64,000 nt of DNA from Streptomyces microflavus (GTDB taxonomy: Bacteria; Actinomycetota; Actinomycetes; Streptomycetales; Streptomycetaceae): contig NZ_BMUG01000008.1 in the NCBI RefSeq assembly GCF_014650075.1, forward strand, positions 248,001-312,000, given 5' to 3'. The translations under genes and the position numbers were made by a program. The notes below the pieces were generated by a model that saw only the letters and a list, made by a program, of their open reading frames with translations, did not search any database and was not told where the DNA came from. Shown in pieces: positions 49,701 to 57,739 of the stretch. The number at the start of each line of letters is the position of its first letter. Position 1 is the first letter of the stretch.

Positions 49701-51038
49701 ATGATCGAAGTGCTTCTGCTGCTCGTCGCCCTGCTGCTCTGTGTCGCGTGCGGCGCCTTCGTCGCGGCGGAGTTCTCCCTGACCACGGTGGAGCGCGGGG
49801 AGCTGGAGCGGGCTGTCGAGCGGGGTGAGCGGGGTTCCGCGAGCGCCCTGAAGGCCGTCCGCAGCCTGACCTTCCAGCTCTCGGGCGCGCAGCTCGGGAT
49901 CACCGTCACCAACCTGGTGATCGGCATGCTCTCCGAGCCGTCGATCGCCAAGCTCATCCGGGGCCCGGTGGAGGCGGCCGGCCTGCCCCCCGCCGCGGCG
50001 TCCACACTGGCCCTCGTCATCGGTACGGCCCTGTCCACGGTGGTCCTGATGGTGGTCGGCGAGCTGGTGCCGAAGAACTGGGCGATCTCCTCGCCGCTCG
50101 CCGTGGCCAAGGCGGTCGCCACCCCGCAGCGGGTGTTCACCGCCGTGTTCCGCCCCTTCATCAGCCACCTCAACAACACGGCGAACCGGATCGTGCGCCG
50201 CTTCGGCCTGGAGCCGACCGAGGAGCTGGCCTCCGCCCGCAGCCCGCAGGAGCTGGTCGCGCTGGCACGGCACTCCGCGAAGGAGGGCGCGCTGGAGGCG
50301 GACACCGCCGAACTCTTCGTACGCACCCTGAGCCTGGCGCAGCTGACGGCGGAGAACGTGATGACGCCGCGGGTGCAGGTGACGGCCCTGGAGGTGCGGG
50401 CGACGGCGGAGGACGTGGCCAATGCGACCCGGGCCACCGGTCTTTCCCGCTTCCCCGTCTACCGCGGGAGCCTGGACTCGGTGGTCGGCGTGGCGCACAT
50501 CAAGGACGTGCTGGCGATCCCGGCCGACCAGCGCCCCCGTAAACGGGTCTCGGAGATGCTGCGTGAACCCCTGCTCGTACCGGAGACGCTCACCGTCGAC
50601 CGGCTGCTGGACCAGCTGTCCGGGAAGCTCGCCATGGCTGTGGTGATCGACGAGTACGGCGGTACGGCGGGCGTCGTGACGTTGGAGGACATCGTGGAGG
50701 AGGTCGTCGGTGAGGTCCGCGACGAACACGATCCGCACGAGACGCCCGACCTGGCGGCCGCCGGTGAGGACGCCGACGGCCGCACCCTGTGGTCGGCCGA
50801 CGGCGCGGCCCGCACCGACCAGCTGAGCCGGATCGGGCTGCGGGTGCCGGAGGGGCCCTACGAGACGCTCGCCGGGCTGATCGCCGCGGAGCTCGGACGG
50901 ATCCCGACGGTGGACGACACCGTCGAGCTGACGGGCTGGCGGATCGACGTGGTGGATGCCACGGGCCGCCGGGCCGCGCGGGCGCTGCTGCACGCGCCGC
51001 TGCCCGGCGTTGAGGAACGGGCGGAGGAGGGCCGGTGA
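49701..51038 (+). CDS. CNNM/CorC-type membrane protein (DUF21-CBS-CorC_HlyC), first copy
   Basis: 445 aa. An N-terminal DUF21 domain with four membrane segments (about 1-190), a CBS pair (NVMTPRVQVTALEV...LSRFPVYRGSLDSVVGVAHIKDVL and MAVVIDEYGGTAGVVTLEDIVEEVVGEV), and a CorC_HlyC transporter-associated domain (about 350-430). Members are annotated as hemolysin-like but act in divalent cation, often magnesium, balance. ATG at 49701 follows GGAGGTGAAC. It overlaps the second copy by 4 nt (GTGA). Confidence 0.88.
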   Translation: MIEVLLLLVALLLCVACGAFVAAEFSLTTVERGELERAVERGERGSASALKAVRSLTFQLSGAQLGITVTNLVIGMLSEPSIAKLIRGPVEAAGLPPAAASTLALVIGTALSTVVLMVVGELVPKNWAISSPLAVAKAVATPQRVFTAVFRPFISHLNNTANRIVRRFGLEPTEELASARSPQELVALARHSAKEGALEADTAELFVRTLSLAQLTAENVMTPRVQVTALEVRATAEDVANATRATGLSRFPVYRGSLDSVVGVAHIKDVLAIPADQRPRKRVSEMLREPLLVPETLTVDRLLDQLSGKLAMAVVIDEYGGTAGVVTLEDIVEEVVGEVRDEHDPHETPDLAAAGEDADGRTLWSADGAARTDQLSRIGLRVPEGPYETLAGLIAAELGRIPTVDDTVELTGWRIDVVDATGRRAARALLHAPLPGVEERAEEGR

Positions 51039-52054
51039 TCGTTCTGCAGCTCTTCATCGGTCTGCTGACCCTGGTGGTCAACGCCTTCTTCGTGGGCGCC
51101 GAGTTCGCCCTGATCTCCGTACGCCGGAGCCAGATCGAGCCGCAGGCCGAGGCCGGCGACCGGCGGGCCCGCAGTGTCATCTGGGGGCTGGAGCACGTCT
51201 CGGCGCTGCTGGCCGCAGCGCAGCTCGGCATCACGCTCTGCACCCTGGTGCTGGGCATCGTGGCCGAGCCCGCCATCGCCCATCTGCTGGAGCCGGTCTT
51301 CGACGCGGTGGGGGTGCCGCACCCGCTGGTGCACCCGATCTCGTTCGTGATCGCGCTGGGTGTGGCGACCTATCTGCACATGCTGCTGGGCGAGATGGTG
51401 CCGAAGAACATCGCGCTGGCCGAACCGGCCCGCAGCGCCCTGCTTCTCGGCCCTCCGCTGGTCGCCGTGGCCCGTGCGCTGCGTCCGGTGATCTTCGCGA
51501 TCAACGCCTTCGCCAACGCTCTCCTCAAGCTCCTGCGGGTGGAGACGAAGGACGAGGTCTCCGCCACCTTCTCGGACGACGAACTGGCGCGGCTGGTGAA
51601 GGACGCCGGAGACGCGGGGCTGGTCGACGACCGCTCGGCGGAGCGGCTGCGGCACGCCCTGGAGCTGGGCCGTCGTCCGGTACGGGATGTGGTCATGCCG
51701 GTGGACCGGGTGCTGTACACCCGGGTCGGCACCACCCCCGAGGAGCTGGAGCGGCTCTCGCACGAGTCCGGTTTCTCCCGCTTCCCGGTGATGGACAGCG
51801 AGGGCCGCATCCTGGGCTACCTCCATGTGAAGGACGCCCTGGACGCCACTCCCCGGGACGCCCCCTTCCCCGTGACCGCTCTGCGGCCCATCGCCCGGGT
51901 CCGGGCGGCGACACCGCTGGACGACGTGCTGACCGCGCTGCGGCGCAGCCGGACCCATCTCGCCGCTGTGCTCGACGAGGATGACCGGCTGGTCGGCATG
52001 GTCACGATGGAGGACGTCCTGCGCGAGCTCGTCGGCAGGGCCCAGACCCGCTGA
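51035..52054 (+). CDS. CNNM/CorC-type membrane protein, second copy
   Basis: 339 aa. Same DUF21 membrane domain (VNAFFVGAEFALISVRRSQIE) and CBS pair (SGFSRFPVMDSEGRILGYLHVKDAL; LAAVLDEDDRLVGMVTMEDVLRELVG) but it stops before the CorC_HlyC domain, so it is the short form. The start is GTG overlapping the previous stop, so the two are co-translated and may pair. A strong hairpin lies 7 nt after the stop. Confidence 0.88.
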   Translation: MIVLQLFIGLLTLVVNAFFVGAEFALISVRRSQIEPQAEAGDRRARSVIWGLEHVSALLAAAQLGITLCTLVLGIVAEPAIAHLLEPVFDAVGVPHPLVHPISFVIALGVATYLHMLLGEMVPKNIALAEPARSALLLGPPLVAVARALRPVIFAINAFANALLKLLRVETKDEVSATFSDDELARLVKDAGDAGLVDDRSAERLRHALELGRRPVRDVVMPVDRVLYTRVGTTPEELERLSHESGFSRFPVMDSEGRILGYLHVKDALDATPRDAPFPVTALRPIARVRAATPLDDVLTALRRSRTHLAAVLDEDDRLVGMVTMEDVLRELVGRAQTR

Positions 52055-52061
52055 GCGCCCG

Positions 52062-52107
52062 CCGTGGCGGCTCCCGTACCGGCCGGACGGTACGGGAGCT
52101 GCCACGG
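52062..52107. terminator. 20-bp hairpin abutting the next promoter
   Basis: Stem 52062-52081 / 52088-52107 with one G-U position and a 6-nt loop. The right arm ends directly at TAGAAT (52108-52113), the -10 box of the SGNH gene, so the terminator of one operon is fused to the promoter of the next. Confidence 0.75.
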
Positions 52108-52113
52108 TAGAAT
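52108..52113 (+). promoter_or_regulatory. -10 box of the SGNH hydrolase gene (leaderless)
   Basis: TAGAAT followed by 9 nt and ATG at 52123; no ribosome site fits in between. The same TAGAAT box recurs before purB. Confidence 0.55.
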
Positions 52114-52122
52114 CAGTGGGCC

Positions 52123-53028
52123 ATGGAATTGAATGCCACCTACACCAGTCTCGTCGCGGTCGGCGACTCGTTCACCGAGGGCATGTCGGATCTGCTTCCC
52201 GACGGCACCTACCGGGGGTGGGCCGATGTCCTGGCCTCCCGGCTCGCGGCCCGGTCCCCCAACTTCCGGTACGCCAACCTCGCCGTCCGGGGCAAGCTCA
52301 TCAGCCAGATCGTCGACGAGCAGGCGCGCCCGGCGGCCGCGATGCAGGCCGATGTGGTGACCCTGGTCGGCGGGCTCAATGACACGCTGCGCCCTAAGTG
52401 CGACATGGGCATGGTCCGTGGGCGGCTCGAAGAGGCCGTGGAGCTGCTGGCCCCGTCCTGCAAGAAGCTGGTGCTGATGCGCAGCCCCGGGCGCAACGGC
52501 CCGGTGTTCGACCGGTTCCGTCCTCGGATGGAGGCGCTGTTCGCCCTGATCGACGACCTGGCCGACCGGCACGGCGCCTCGGTGGTCGACCTCTACTCCG
52601 CGCCCTCGCTCAGCGACCCCCGCATGTGGGACTTCGACCGGTTGCACCTCGCCGCCGAAGGGCACCGGCGGGTGGCGGAGGCGGTCTGGCAGACGCTGGG
52701 TCTTCCGCCGGAGCTCGACTGGCAGGCGGCGGTCCCCGCCTCCTTGCCGCCGCGCTGGGCGAACCGGCGGGCCGACGACATCCGCTTCGCCCGCCGCCAC
52801 CTGGGGCCCTGGATCGGCCGACGGCTCACCGGCCGGTCCTCCGGCGACGGCCGGTGGGGCGCCCAGTTCGACGCGGGGACGGCCTCGGCCTTCTGGATCA
52901 CGCCCACCGACGCCGCGGCACCCGGCCCGGTGACGGGATGGCGCCGGGCTCAGGACCTCCCCCAACCGGGACCGCTGGACGGGAACACCGGCCTTCCCCC
53001 GGAGGGCGCGGCTCCCGCTTCCTCGTAG
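52123..53028 (+). CDS. SGNH/GDSL-type hydrolase
   Basis: 301 aa. Block I VAVGDSFTEGMSD (Ser in GDSFTEG), block II NLAVRGK, block III LVGGLNDTL and block V DRLHLAAEGHRRVAEAV (Asp and His) give a complete SGNH catalytic set within residues 1-190. There is no signal peptide, so a cytoplasmic esterase or lipase. The last 100 residues are Pro/Gly/Ala-rich and probably disordered. Start: ATG at 52123, 9 nt after a TAGAAT box. Confidence 0.88.
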   Translation: MELNATYTSLVAVGDSFTEGMSDLLPDGTYRGWADVLASRLAARSPNFRYANLAVRGKLISQIVDEQARPAAAMQADVVTLVGGLNDTLRPKCDMGMVRGRLEEAVELLAPSCKKLVLMRSPGRNGPVFDRFRPRMEALFALIDDLADRHGASVVDLYSAPSLSDPRMWDFDRLHLAAEGHRRVAEAVWQTLGLPPELDWQAAVPASLPPRWANRRADDIRFARRHLGPWIGRRLTGRSSGDGRWGAQFDAGTASAFWITPTDAAAPGPVTGWRRAQDLPQPGPLDGNTGLPPEGAAPASS

Positions 53029-53085
53029 CCGGCCTCCGCTTGCTGGTAGCCGGCCTCGGCGTCTTCGTGACCGGCCTCCGCGGCA
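53023..53085. repeat. Three imperfect 21-nt repeats after the SGNH gene
   Basis: Units beginning TAGCCGGCCTCCGCTTGCTGG, then TAGCCGGCCTCGGCG..., then TGACCGGCCTCCGCGG... follow each other with a 21-nt period. The first copy includes the SGNH stop codon. Confidence 0.6.
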
Positions 53086-53167
53086 GACCCCGGCAGCCGG
53101 CTCCCGCAGCCGCCCTTCGTAGCAATCCACAAACCGGCCCGCGGCGCTGGCCTGCAGAAACCCACAG

Positions 53168-53173
53168 TAGAAT
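53168..53173 (+). promoter_or_regulatory. -10 box of purB (leaderless)
   Basis: TAGAAT ends 8 nt before GTG at 53182. CCCTCCAC in between is not a ribosome site (it is the complement of one), which supports a leaderless mRNA. Confidence 0.55.
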
Positions 53174-53181
53174 CCCTCCAC

Positions 53182-54624
53182 GTGACTGCTGTGTCTGCGA
53201 AGCCTCGCATCCCCAATGTCCTGGCCGGCCGCTACGCCTCCACGGAGCTGGCCGTCCTCTGGTCCCCCGAGCAGAAGGTGAAGCTGGAGCGTCAGCTGTG
53301 GCTGGCGGTGCTGCGCGCTCAGAAGGACCTCGGGATCGAGGTGCCGGACGGAGCGGTGGCCGACTACGAGCGTGTGCTCGACCAGGTCGACCTGGCGTCG
53401 ATCGCCGAGCGCGAGAAGATCACCCGGCATGACGTGAAGGCCCGGATCGAGGAGTTCAACGCCCTCGCTGGTCATGAGCAGGTCCACAAGGGCATGACCT
53501 CCCGGGACCTGACGGAGAACGTCGAGCAGCTGCAGATCCGGCTGTCGCTGGAGCTGATGCGCGACCGCACCGTGGCCGTGCTCGCCCGGCTCGGCAAGCT
53601 GGCGGCGGAGTACCGCGAGCTCGTGATCGCCGGACGCTCGCACAATGTCGCCGCGCAGGCGACGACGCTCGGCAAGCGCTTCGCGACGGCGGCCGACGAG
53701 CTGCTGGTGGGCTACGGACGGCTGGAGGACCTCCTCTCGCGCTACCCGCTGCGCGGGATCAAGGGACCGGTCGGTACGGCTCAGGACATGCTGGACCTGC
53801 TGGGCGGCGACGGGGACAAGCTCGCCGACCTGGAACGGCGCATCGCCGGGCACCTCGGTTTCGCCGAGGTGTTCACCTCGGTCGGCCAGGTCTACCCCCG
53901 TTCGCTCGACTACGACGTGGTGACCGCTCTGGTGCAGCTCGCCGCGGCGCCCTCGTCGGTGGCGAAGACCATCCGGCTGATGGCAGGCCACGAGCTGGTG
54001 ACCGAGGGCTTCAAGCCGGGCCAGGTCGGCTCGTCCGCGATGCCGCACAAGATGAACACGCGCTCCTGCGAGCGGGTCAACGGCCTGATGGTGATCCTGC
54101 GGGGCTACGCCTCGATGACGGGTGAGCTGGCGGGTGACCAGTGGAACGAGGGCGACGTGTCCTGCTCCGTGGTCCGCCGGGTGGCGCTGCCGGACGCGTT
54201 CTTCGCGTTCGACGGTCTTCTGGAGACCTTCCTGACGGTGCTCGACGAGTTCGGCGCCTTCCCCGCCGTCGTGGCTCGCGAGCTGGACCGCTACCTTCCC
54301 TTCCTCGCCACCACCAAGGTCCTCATGGGGGCGGTGCGGGCCGGGGTGGGCCGCGAGCTGGCCCACGAGGCGATCAAGGAGAACGCCGTCGCCTCCGCAC
54401 TGGCGATGCGGGAGCAGGGTGCCGAGCGCAATGAGCTGCTCGACAAGCTCGCCGCCGACGAACGCATCCCGCTGGACCGTGCGGAGCTGGACGCGCTGAT
54501 GGCCGACAAGCTCTCGTTCACGGGTGCGGCGGGCGACCAGGTGACGGCGCTGGTCTCCCGGATCGAGGAGATCACCAAGCAGCACCCCCAGGCCGCGGCC
54601 TATTCCCCCGGCTCGATCCTCTGA
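53182..54624 (+). CDS. purB: Adenylosuccinate lyase
   Basis: 480 aa. It acts twice in purine synthesis: SAICAR to AICAR and adenylosuccinate to AMP. The fumarase-superfamily signature GSSAMPHKMNTRSCER (about residue 286) and TSRDLTENVEQLQIR (about residue 110) are intact. The start is GTG at 53182 directly after a -10 box. The mug-like gene follows 19 nt after the stop on the same strand and is probably co-transcribed. Confidence 0.95.
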   Translation: MTAVSAKPRIPNVLAGRYASTELAVLWSPEQKVKLERQLWLAVLRAQKDLGIEVPDGAVADYERVLDQVDLASIAEREKITRHDVKARIEEFNALAGHEQVHKGMTSRDLTENVEQLQIRLSLELMRDRTVAVLARLGKLAAEYRELVIAGRSHNVAAQATTLGKRFATAADELLVGYGRLEDLLSRYPLRGIKGPVGTAQDMLDLLGGDGDKLADLERRIAGHLGFAEVFTSVGQVYPRSLDYDVVTALVQLAAAPSSVAKTIRLMAGHELVTEGFKPGQVGSSAMPHKMNTRSCERVNGLMVILRGYASMTGELAGDQWNEGDVSCSVVRRVALPDAFFAFDGLLETFLTVLDEFGAFPAVVARELDRYLPFLATTKVLMGAVRAGVGRELAHEAIKENAVASALAMREQGAERNELLDKLAADERIPLDRAELDALMADKLSFTGAAGDQVTALVSRIEEITKQHPQAAAYSPGSIL

Positions 54625-54643
54625 CCGGCAGCACCCCCACCGC

Positions 54644-55195
54644 ATGACCCCCGAGGAGCTCCGCGCCGCCCGCGACCGCATCGTCCCCGATGTGGCCGCG
54701 GGCGGGTTGCGTGTGCTCTTCTGCGGTATCAATCCGAGCCTGATGACCGCGGCCACGGGCCATCACTTCGCCCACCCCGGCAACCGCTTCTGGCCGGTCC
54801 TGCACCGCTCGGGCTTCACACCCCGGCAACTGCTGCCCTCGGAACAGTCCGAGCTGCTGCCCCTGGGCCTCGGCATCACCAATGTGGTGGCCCGGGCGAC
54901 GGCTCGGGCGGACGAACTCGGCGCGGACGAGTTCCGGGAGGGCGGGGCGGCCCTCACCGCGAGGGTCGAGCGGCTCGCTCCGGCGTGGCTCGCGGTCGTC
55001 GGCATCACCGCCTACCGCACGGCCTTCGGAGAGCCCCGTGCCCGGATCGGCCGGCAGGAACGCATGATCGGCGGTGCCCACGTATGGGCCCTGCCCAACC
55101 CCAGCGGTCTCAACGCCCATTGGACGATCGCGACGATGGCCGAGGAGTACGCCCGCCTCCGCGAGGCCGTCCTGACGCCACACCCCGCGACCTGA
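54644..55195 (+). CDS. mug: G/U mismatch-specific uracil-DNA glycosylase
   Basis: 183 aa. Motif 1 FCGINPSLMTAATGHHFAHPGNRFWPVL (residues about 27-54; GINP is the catalytic loop of the MUG/TDG family) and motif 2 LPNPSGLNAHW (about 147-157) are clear. It removes uracil or ethenocytosine opposite G. ATG at 54644, 19 nt after purB; the upstream ribosome site is weak (CAGCACC), so translational read-on from purB may help. Confidence 0.88.
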   Translation: MTPEELRAARDRIVPDVAAGGLRVLFCGINPSLMTAATGHHFAHPGNRFWPVLHRSGFTPRQLLPSEQSELLPLGLGITNVVARATARADELGADEFREGGAALTARVERLAPAWLAVVGITAYRTAFGEPRARIGRQERMIGGAHVWALPNPSGLNAHWTIATMAEEYARLREAVLTPHPAT

Positions 55196-55214
55196 CGCGC
55201 GGGGCCGACGGCAG

Positions 55215-55325
55215 AATCTTCCGGTCGGATCTGTAGGTCGGGTCCATCGGCCGGACCTATCGGCCGGATCCGTCGGTCGGGTCTGGCCGTCGGGTCTGTC
55301 CGTCGGGTCTGTCCGTCGAATCTGG
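55215..55325. repeat. Degenerate short repeats (TCGG-rich)
   Basis: About eight copies of a 12-14-nt unit such as GTCCGTCGGGTCTG run from about 55215 to 55325; two adjacent copies are exact. The stretch fills the gap between the convergent mug and hypothetical genes and may form hairpins that end transcripts. Confidence 0.6.
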
Positions 55326-55330
55326 CGGGA

Positions 55331-55768
55331 TCAGGGCGGATCGATGACGGTCACCAGCACCGTCAGTTCACAGCCCGGTCCTCCCTCCTCCAGCACCAGC
55401 CCTATCGCGATCCACCGCCCCTCGACCCGCCACAGCCGGACGAATTCGCATCCGGCCACCGGATCCTCCCAGGGGGCCGGTATCACTTCGCCCGACATCA
55501 TCCGCTCCTGCGCGCTCCACAGGCTCATCAGCTGCGGTTCGCCCCAGCGGGCGGTGAGGAGCGTGAGCAGTGCGTCGTGCTCCACCAGGCACTGGACCCG
55601 GTGCTCCGGGCCGGCCGGTTCGTCATCACCCCACGGTTCGTGTTCGGTGCGCAGGAATGCCGTGTGATAGCCGGGTCCGCTGACTCCCGAGACCGACGGC
55701 ATGCACGCCACGGGGAATTCCCTGGTGCGCATCTCGTCGATGAGGCGGAGATGGTGTGCGGTCGTCAT
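55331..55768 (-). CDS. Hypothetical protein, 145 aa
   Basis: No family recognised. Soluble, acidic, with several Trp; the order MTTAHHLRLIDEMRTREFPVAC, ECLVEH-like HRVQCLVEHDALLTLL, and a C-terminal hydrophobic strand ELTVLVTVIDPP suggests an alpha/beta domain. Codon use is like that of its neighbours (third-position G/C). No clear ribosome site before ATG at 55768. It is convergent with mug and stands next to the gene-decay scar, so it could be an older accessory gene. Confidence 0.6.
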   Translation of the reverse strand: MTTAHHLRLIDEMRTREFPVACMPSVSGVSGPGYHTAFLRTEHEPWGDDEPAGPEHRVQCLVEHDALLTLLTARWGEPQLMSLWSAQERMMSGEVIPAPWEDPVAGCEFVRLWRVEGRWIAIGLVLEEGGPGCELTVLVTVIDPP

Positions 55769-55817
55769 GACGTCAGTAAACCGTTCGGCGCTGACAACCG
55801 GTGCCCTGGCCCCGGAC

Positions 55818-55898
55818 TCAGGCGTCGCGCCTGTGCACCGCCCACCAGCCGGCGAGGAGCGCGGCAGCCGCCCAGGCGGCCGTCACGGCCGGGCCGCA
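55818..55898 (-). pseudogene. 3' remnant of a membrane (ABC permease-like) gene
   Basis: Read leftward the frame ends AVTAAWAAAALLAGWWAVHRRDA and stop, a hydrophobic helix plus RRDA tail like the C-termini of ABC-2 permeases of Streptomyces. The frame upstream (to the right) loses membrane character at about 55900, where a response-regulator remnant begins on the other strand. I infer a truncated gene end; it is too short to prove the family. Confidence 0.4.
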
Positions 55899-55904
55899 CC
55901 ATGG

Positions 55905-56330
55905 TCCGAGAGGGCCCTCCGGGTTCTGGTGGAGCACCAACTGCTCAGCACGATCAGGCAGATACTGCGGGCCGGGGCCGCCGGCTTTCCGCTCAAGCGG
56001 GCGAGGCCCGCGGAGATCGTGCATGCCGTGCGTCTGGTTGCCGAGGGAGAGTCGCTGCTCTTCCCCGCGGCGGTCCGGCAGCTCGCGGCCGAGTACGGCA
56101 CGAACGCGGCGCGCGCGGCCCTGGAGCGGGCCGCGCTCACCGACCGGGAGGCGGAAGTGCTCCGGTTGATGGCGCGGGGCCTGTCGAACGCGGAGATCGC
56201 CGCCGGGCTGACCGTCGGCGTCGAGACGGTGAAGTCTCATGTCAGTTCGATTCTCGCGAAGTTGGGGGCACGGGACCGTACACAGGCCGTCATCGCTGCC
56301 TACGAGTCCGGTTTCGTCGCTCCGAGCTGA
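55905..56330 (+). pseudogene. Truncated NarL/LuxR response regulator
   Basis: The C-terminal DNA-binding domain is complete: ALTDREAEVLRLMARGLSNAEIAAGLTVGVETVKSHVSSILAKLGARDRTQAVIAAYESG. In front of it only the end of the receiver domain remains (LRAGAAGFPLKRARPAEIVHAVRLVAEGESLLFP), with the conserved Lys but neither the acidic pocket nor the phosphorylated Asp. Upstream, RVLVEHQLL may be a scrap of the receiver start, meaning an internal deletion. GTG at 55929 could still start a 133-residue DNA-binding protein. No partner kinase is near. Confidence 0.6.
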
Positions 56331-56362
56331 CGCAGGTTGCGGCTCGATACCGGCTTGCGGAG

Positions 56363-56395
56363 CTGCTCGCAGGGCCTGCGAGCAGCGAGTACGAT
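56363..56395 (+). promoter_or_regulatory. Operator and -10 box of the ROK regulator
   Basis: A perfect 11-bp palindrome (CTGCTCGCAGG-G-CCTGCGAGCAG, 56363-56385) ends 4 nt before TACGAT (56390-56395), a -10 box 35 nt before the ROK start. The palindrome fills the -35/spacer region, fitting autorepression; it could also act as terminator of the remnant gene. Confidence 0.6.
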
Positions 56396-56430
56396 CCGGC
56401 AGACATGGGCACGAGCTGGGAGGACACACC

Positions 56431-57588
56431 GTGAGCCGGCTGACCGGGGGAGATCCGTCGCTGCTGCGGCGTATCAATTCAGCGGTGGTACTGCACGCTC
56501 TGCGAGGGGCCGGCTCGCCGACGCTCACGGACCTGACCCGGATCACGGGTCTCTCCCGGCCGACGGTCGAAGGCGTGGTCGAGGGGCTGTTCGAGGCCGG
56601 TCTGGTGGTCGAGGCCCTGCCCGACGAGAGTGAGGCGCGGCGCCAGGGGCGGCCGGCCCGCCGGTTCCGTTTCCGTGCCGAGGCAGGCTATCTGCTGGGC
56701 GTCGAGATCGGGCCGCACCGGGTTTCGGCACTGCTCTCGGGGCTCGACGGCCGGGTGACCGGGGCGGGTTCCCGTACGGTGTCGGAGACGGCGGATGCGG
56801 ATGAGCGGCTCGACCAGGTGAGAGCCGTGATCGCGGACCTGCTGCGCCGCACCGGGGTGGCCCGGAGCAGTCTGCGCGCCGTCGGTGTCGGCAGCCCCGG
56901 CATCGTGGAGGCCGACGGGACCGTGCGGCTCGGCACGGCGCTCCCGGGGTGGACGGGGCTCGCGCTCGGGGAGCGGCTGCGGCGTTCGTTCCGCTGTCCG
57001 GTCCTCGTGGAGAACGACGCCAATGCCGCCGCGGTCGCCGAGCACTGGAAGGGTGCGGCCACCGAGTCCGACGACATCGTCTTCGTCCTGGCGGGGCTGA
57101 GCCCGGGGGCCGGTTCGCTGATCGGTGGACGTCTGCACCGGGGGTTCGGCGGGGCGGCCGGGGAGATCGGCGCTCTGCACCTGCTGGGCAGGGACGTGAC
57201 CCCGGAGCATCTGCTCTCGACCACGGGCACCCCGCTGGAGCCGCTGGACGAGCAGGCGGTGGCCGTGGTGTTCGCCAAGGCGCGGCAGGGCGACGCGGAG
57301 GCGCAGGCGGCCGTCGAGCGCTTCCTGCAGCGGCTCGTGCACGATGTGGCGGCCCTGGCGCTGGCACTCGACCCGGAGCTGGTGGTGGTCGGTGGCTGGG
57401 CCGCCGGTCTCGACGGTGTGCTGGAGCCGCTGCGCGAGGAGCTGGCCCGCTACTGTCTGCGCCCGCCGCGGGTGACGTTGTCGCTGCTCGGCGAGGCGGC
57501 GGTCGCGACGGGAGCCCTTCGGCTGGCGCTGGACCATGTCGAGGAGGAGCTGTTCGCCGTGGAGGGCGCGGTGACGGCCCGCCGCTGA
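56431..57588 (+). CDS. ROK-family transcriptional regulator
   Basis: 385 aa. Winged helix at about residues 12-75 (LTDLTRITGLSRPTVEGVVEGLFEAGLV), then a sugar-kinase-like ROK fold: GVEIGPHRVSALLS, VGVGSPGIV, VLVENDANAAAVAEHW and GGRLHRGFGGAAGEIGAL. The zinc-binding CxCGxxGC cluster found in many ROK repressors is missing after GEIG. A sugar or sugar phosphate is the likely effector; the target is unknown. The start is GTG at 56431 after GGGAGGAC. Probably autoregulated through the palindrome at 56363. Confidence 0.88.
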   Translation: MSRLTGGDPSLLRRINSAVVLHALRGAGSPTLTDLTRITGLSRPTVEGVVEGLFEAGLVVEALPDESEARRQGRPARRFRFRAEAGYLLGVEIGPHRVSALLSGLDGRVTGAGSRTVSETADADERLDQVRAVIADLLRRTGVARSSLRAVGVGSPGIVEADGTVRLGTALPGWTGLALGERLRRSFRCPVLVENDANAAAVAEHWKGAATESDDIVFVLAGLSPGAGSLIGGRLHRGFGGAAGEIGALHLLGRDVTPEHLLSTTGTPLEPLDEQAVAVVFAKARQGDAEAQAAVERFLQRLVHDVAALALALDPELVVVGGWAAGLDGVLEPLREELARYCLRPPRVTLSLLGEAAVATGALRLALDHVEEELFAVEGAVTARR

Positions 57589-57614
57589 CCGCGGCCGGGC
57601 CCGATGACATGCGT

Positions 57615-57649
57615 ATGGCGGCCCGGCCGGTTTCCCGGCGGGCCGCCAT
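57615..57649. terminator. Bidirectional terminator, ROK/GntR genes
   Basis: ATGGCGGCCCG (57615-57625) pairs with CGGGCCGCCAT (57639-57649); GCCGG and CCGGC extend the stem inward with a one-base bulge around TTTC. It lies between the convergent ROK stop (57588) and GntR stop (57740). Confidence 0.65.
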
Positions 57650-57739
57650 CAGGTGGCGCTGTTCTCGGAGGGCCTGAGGTTTACGGAGGCCCGAGCCTTC
57701 CGGGCAGCAGCGGCCCGCGGGCCGCCCGCGCGGAAGGCG

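Noticed and set aside
49701-52054. Hemolysins or virulence factors
   Set aside because: The name comes from old annotation of the DUF21-CBS family; domain layout points to ion-transport proteins.
53023-53216. Small minus-strand protein with EAGYEEAG repeats
   Set aside because: It is the antisense reading of the 21-nt repeats after the SGNH gene; no ribosome site, and it would overlap the purB start.
51817-54756. 979-aa minus-strand open frame over SGNH and purB
   Set aside because: Shadow of three well-identified plus-strand genes; no start signals or motifs.
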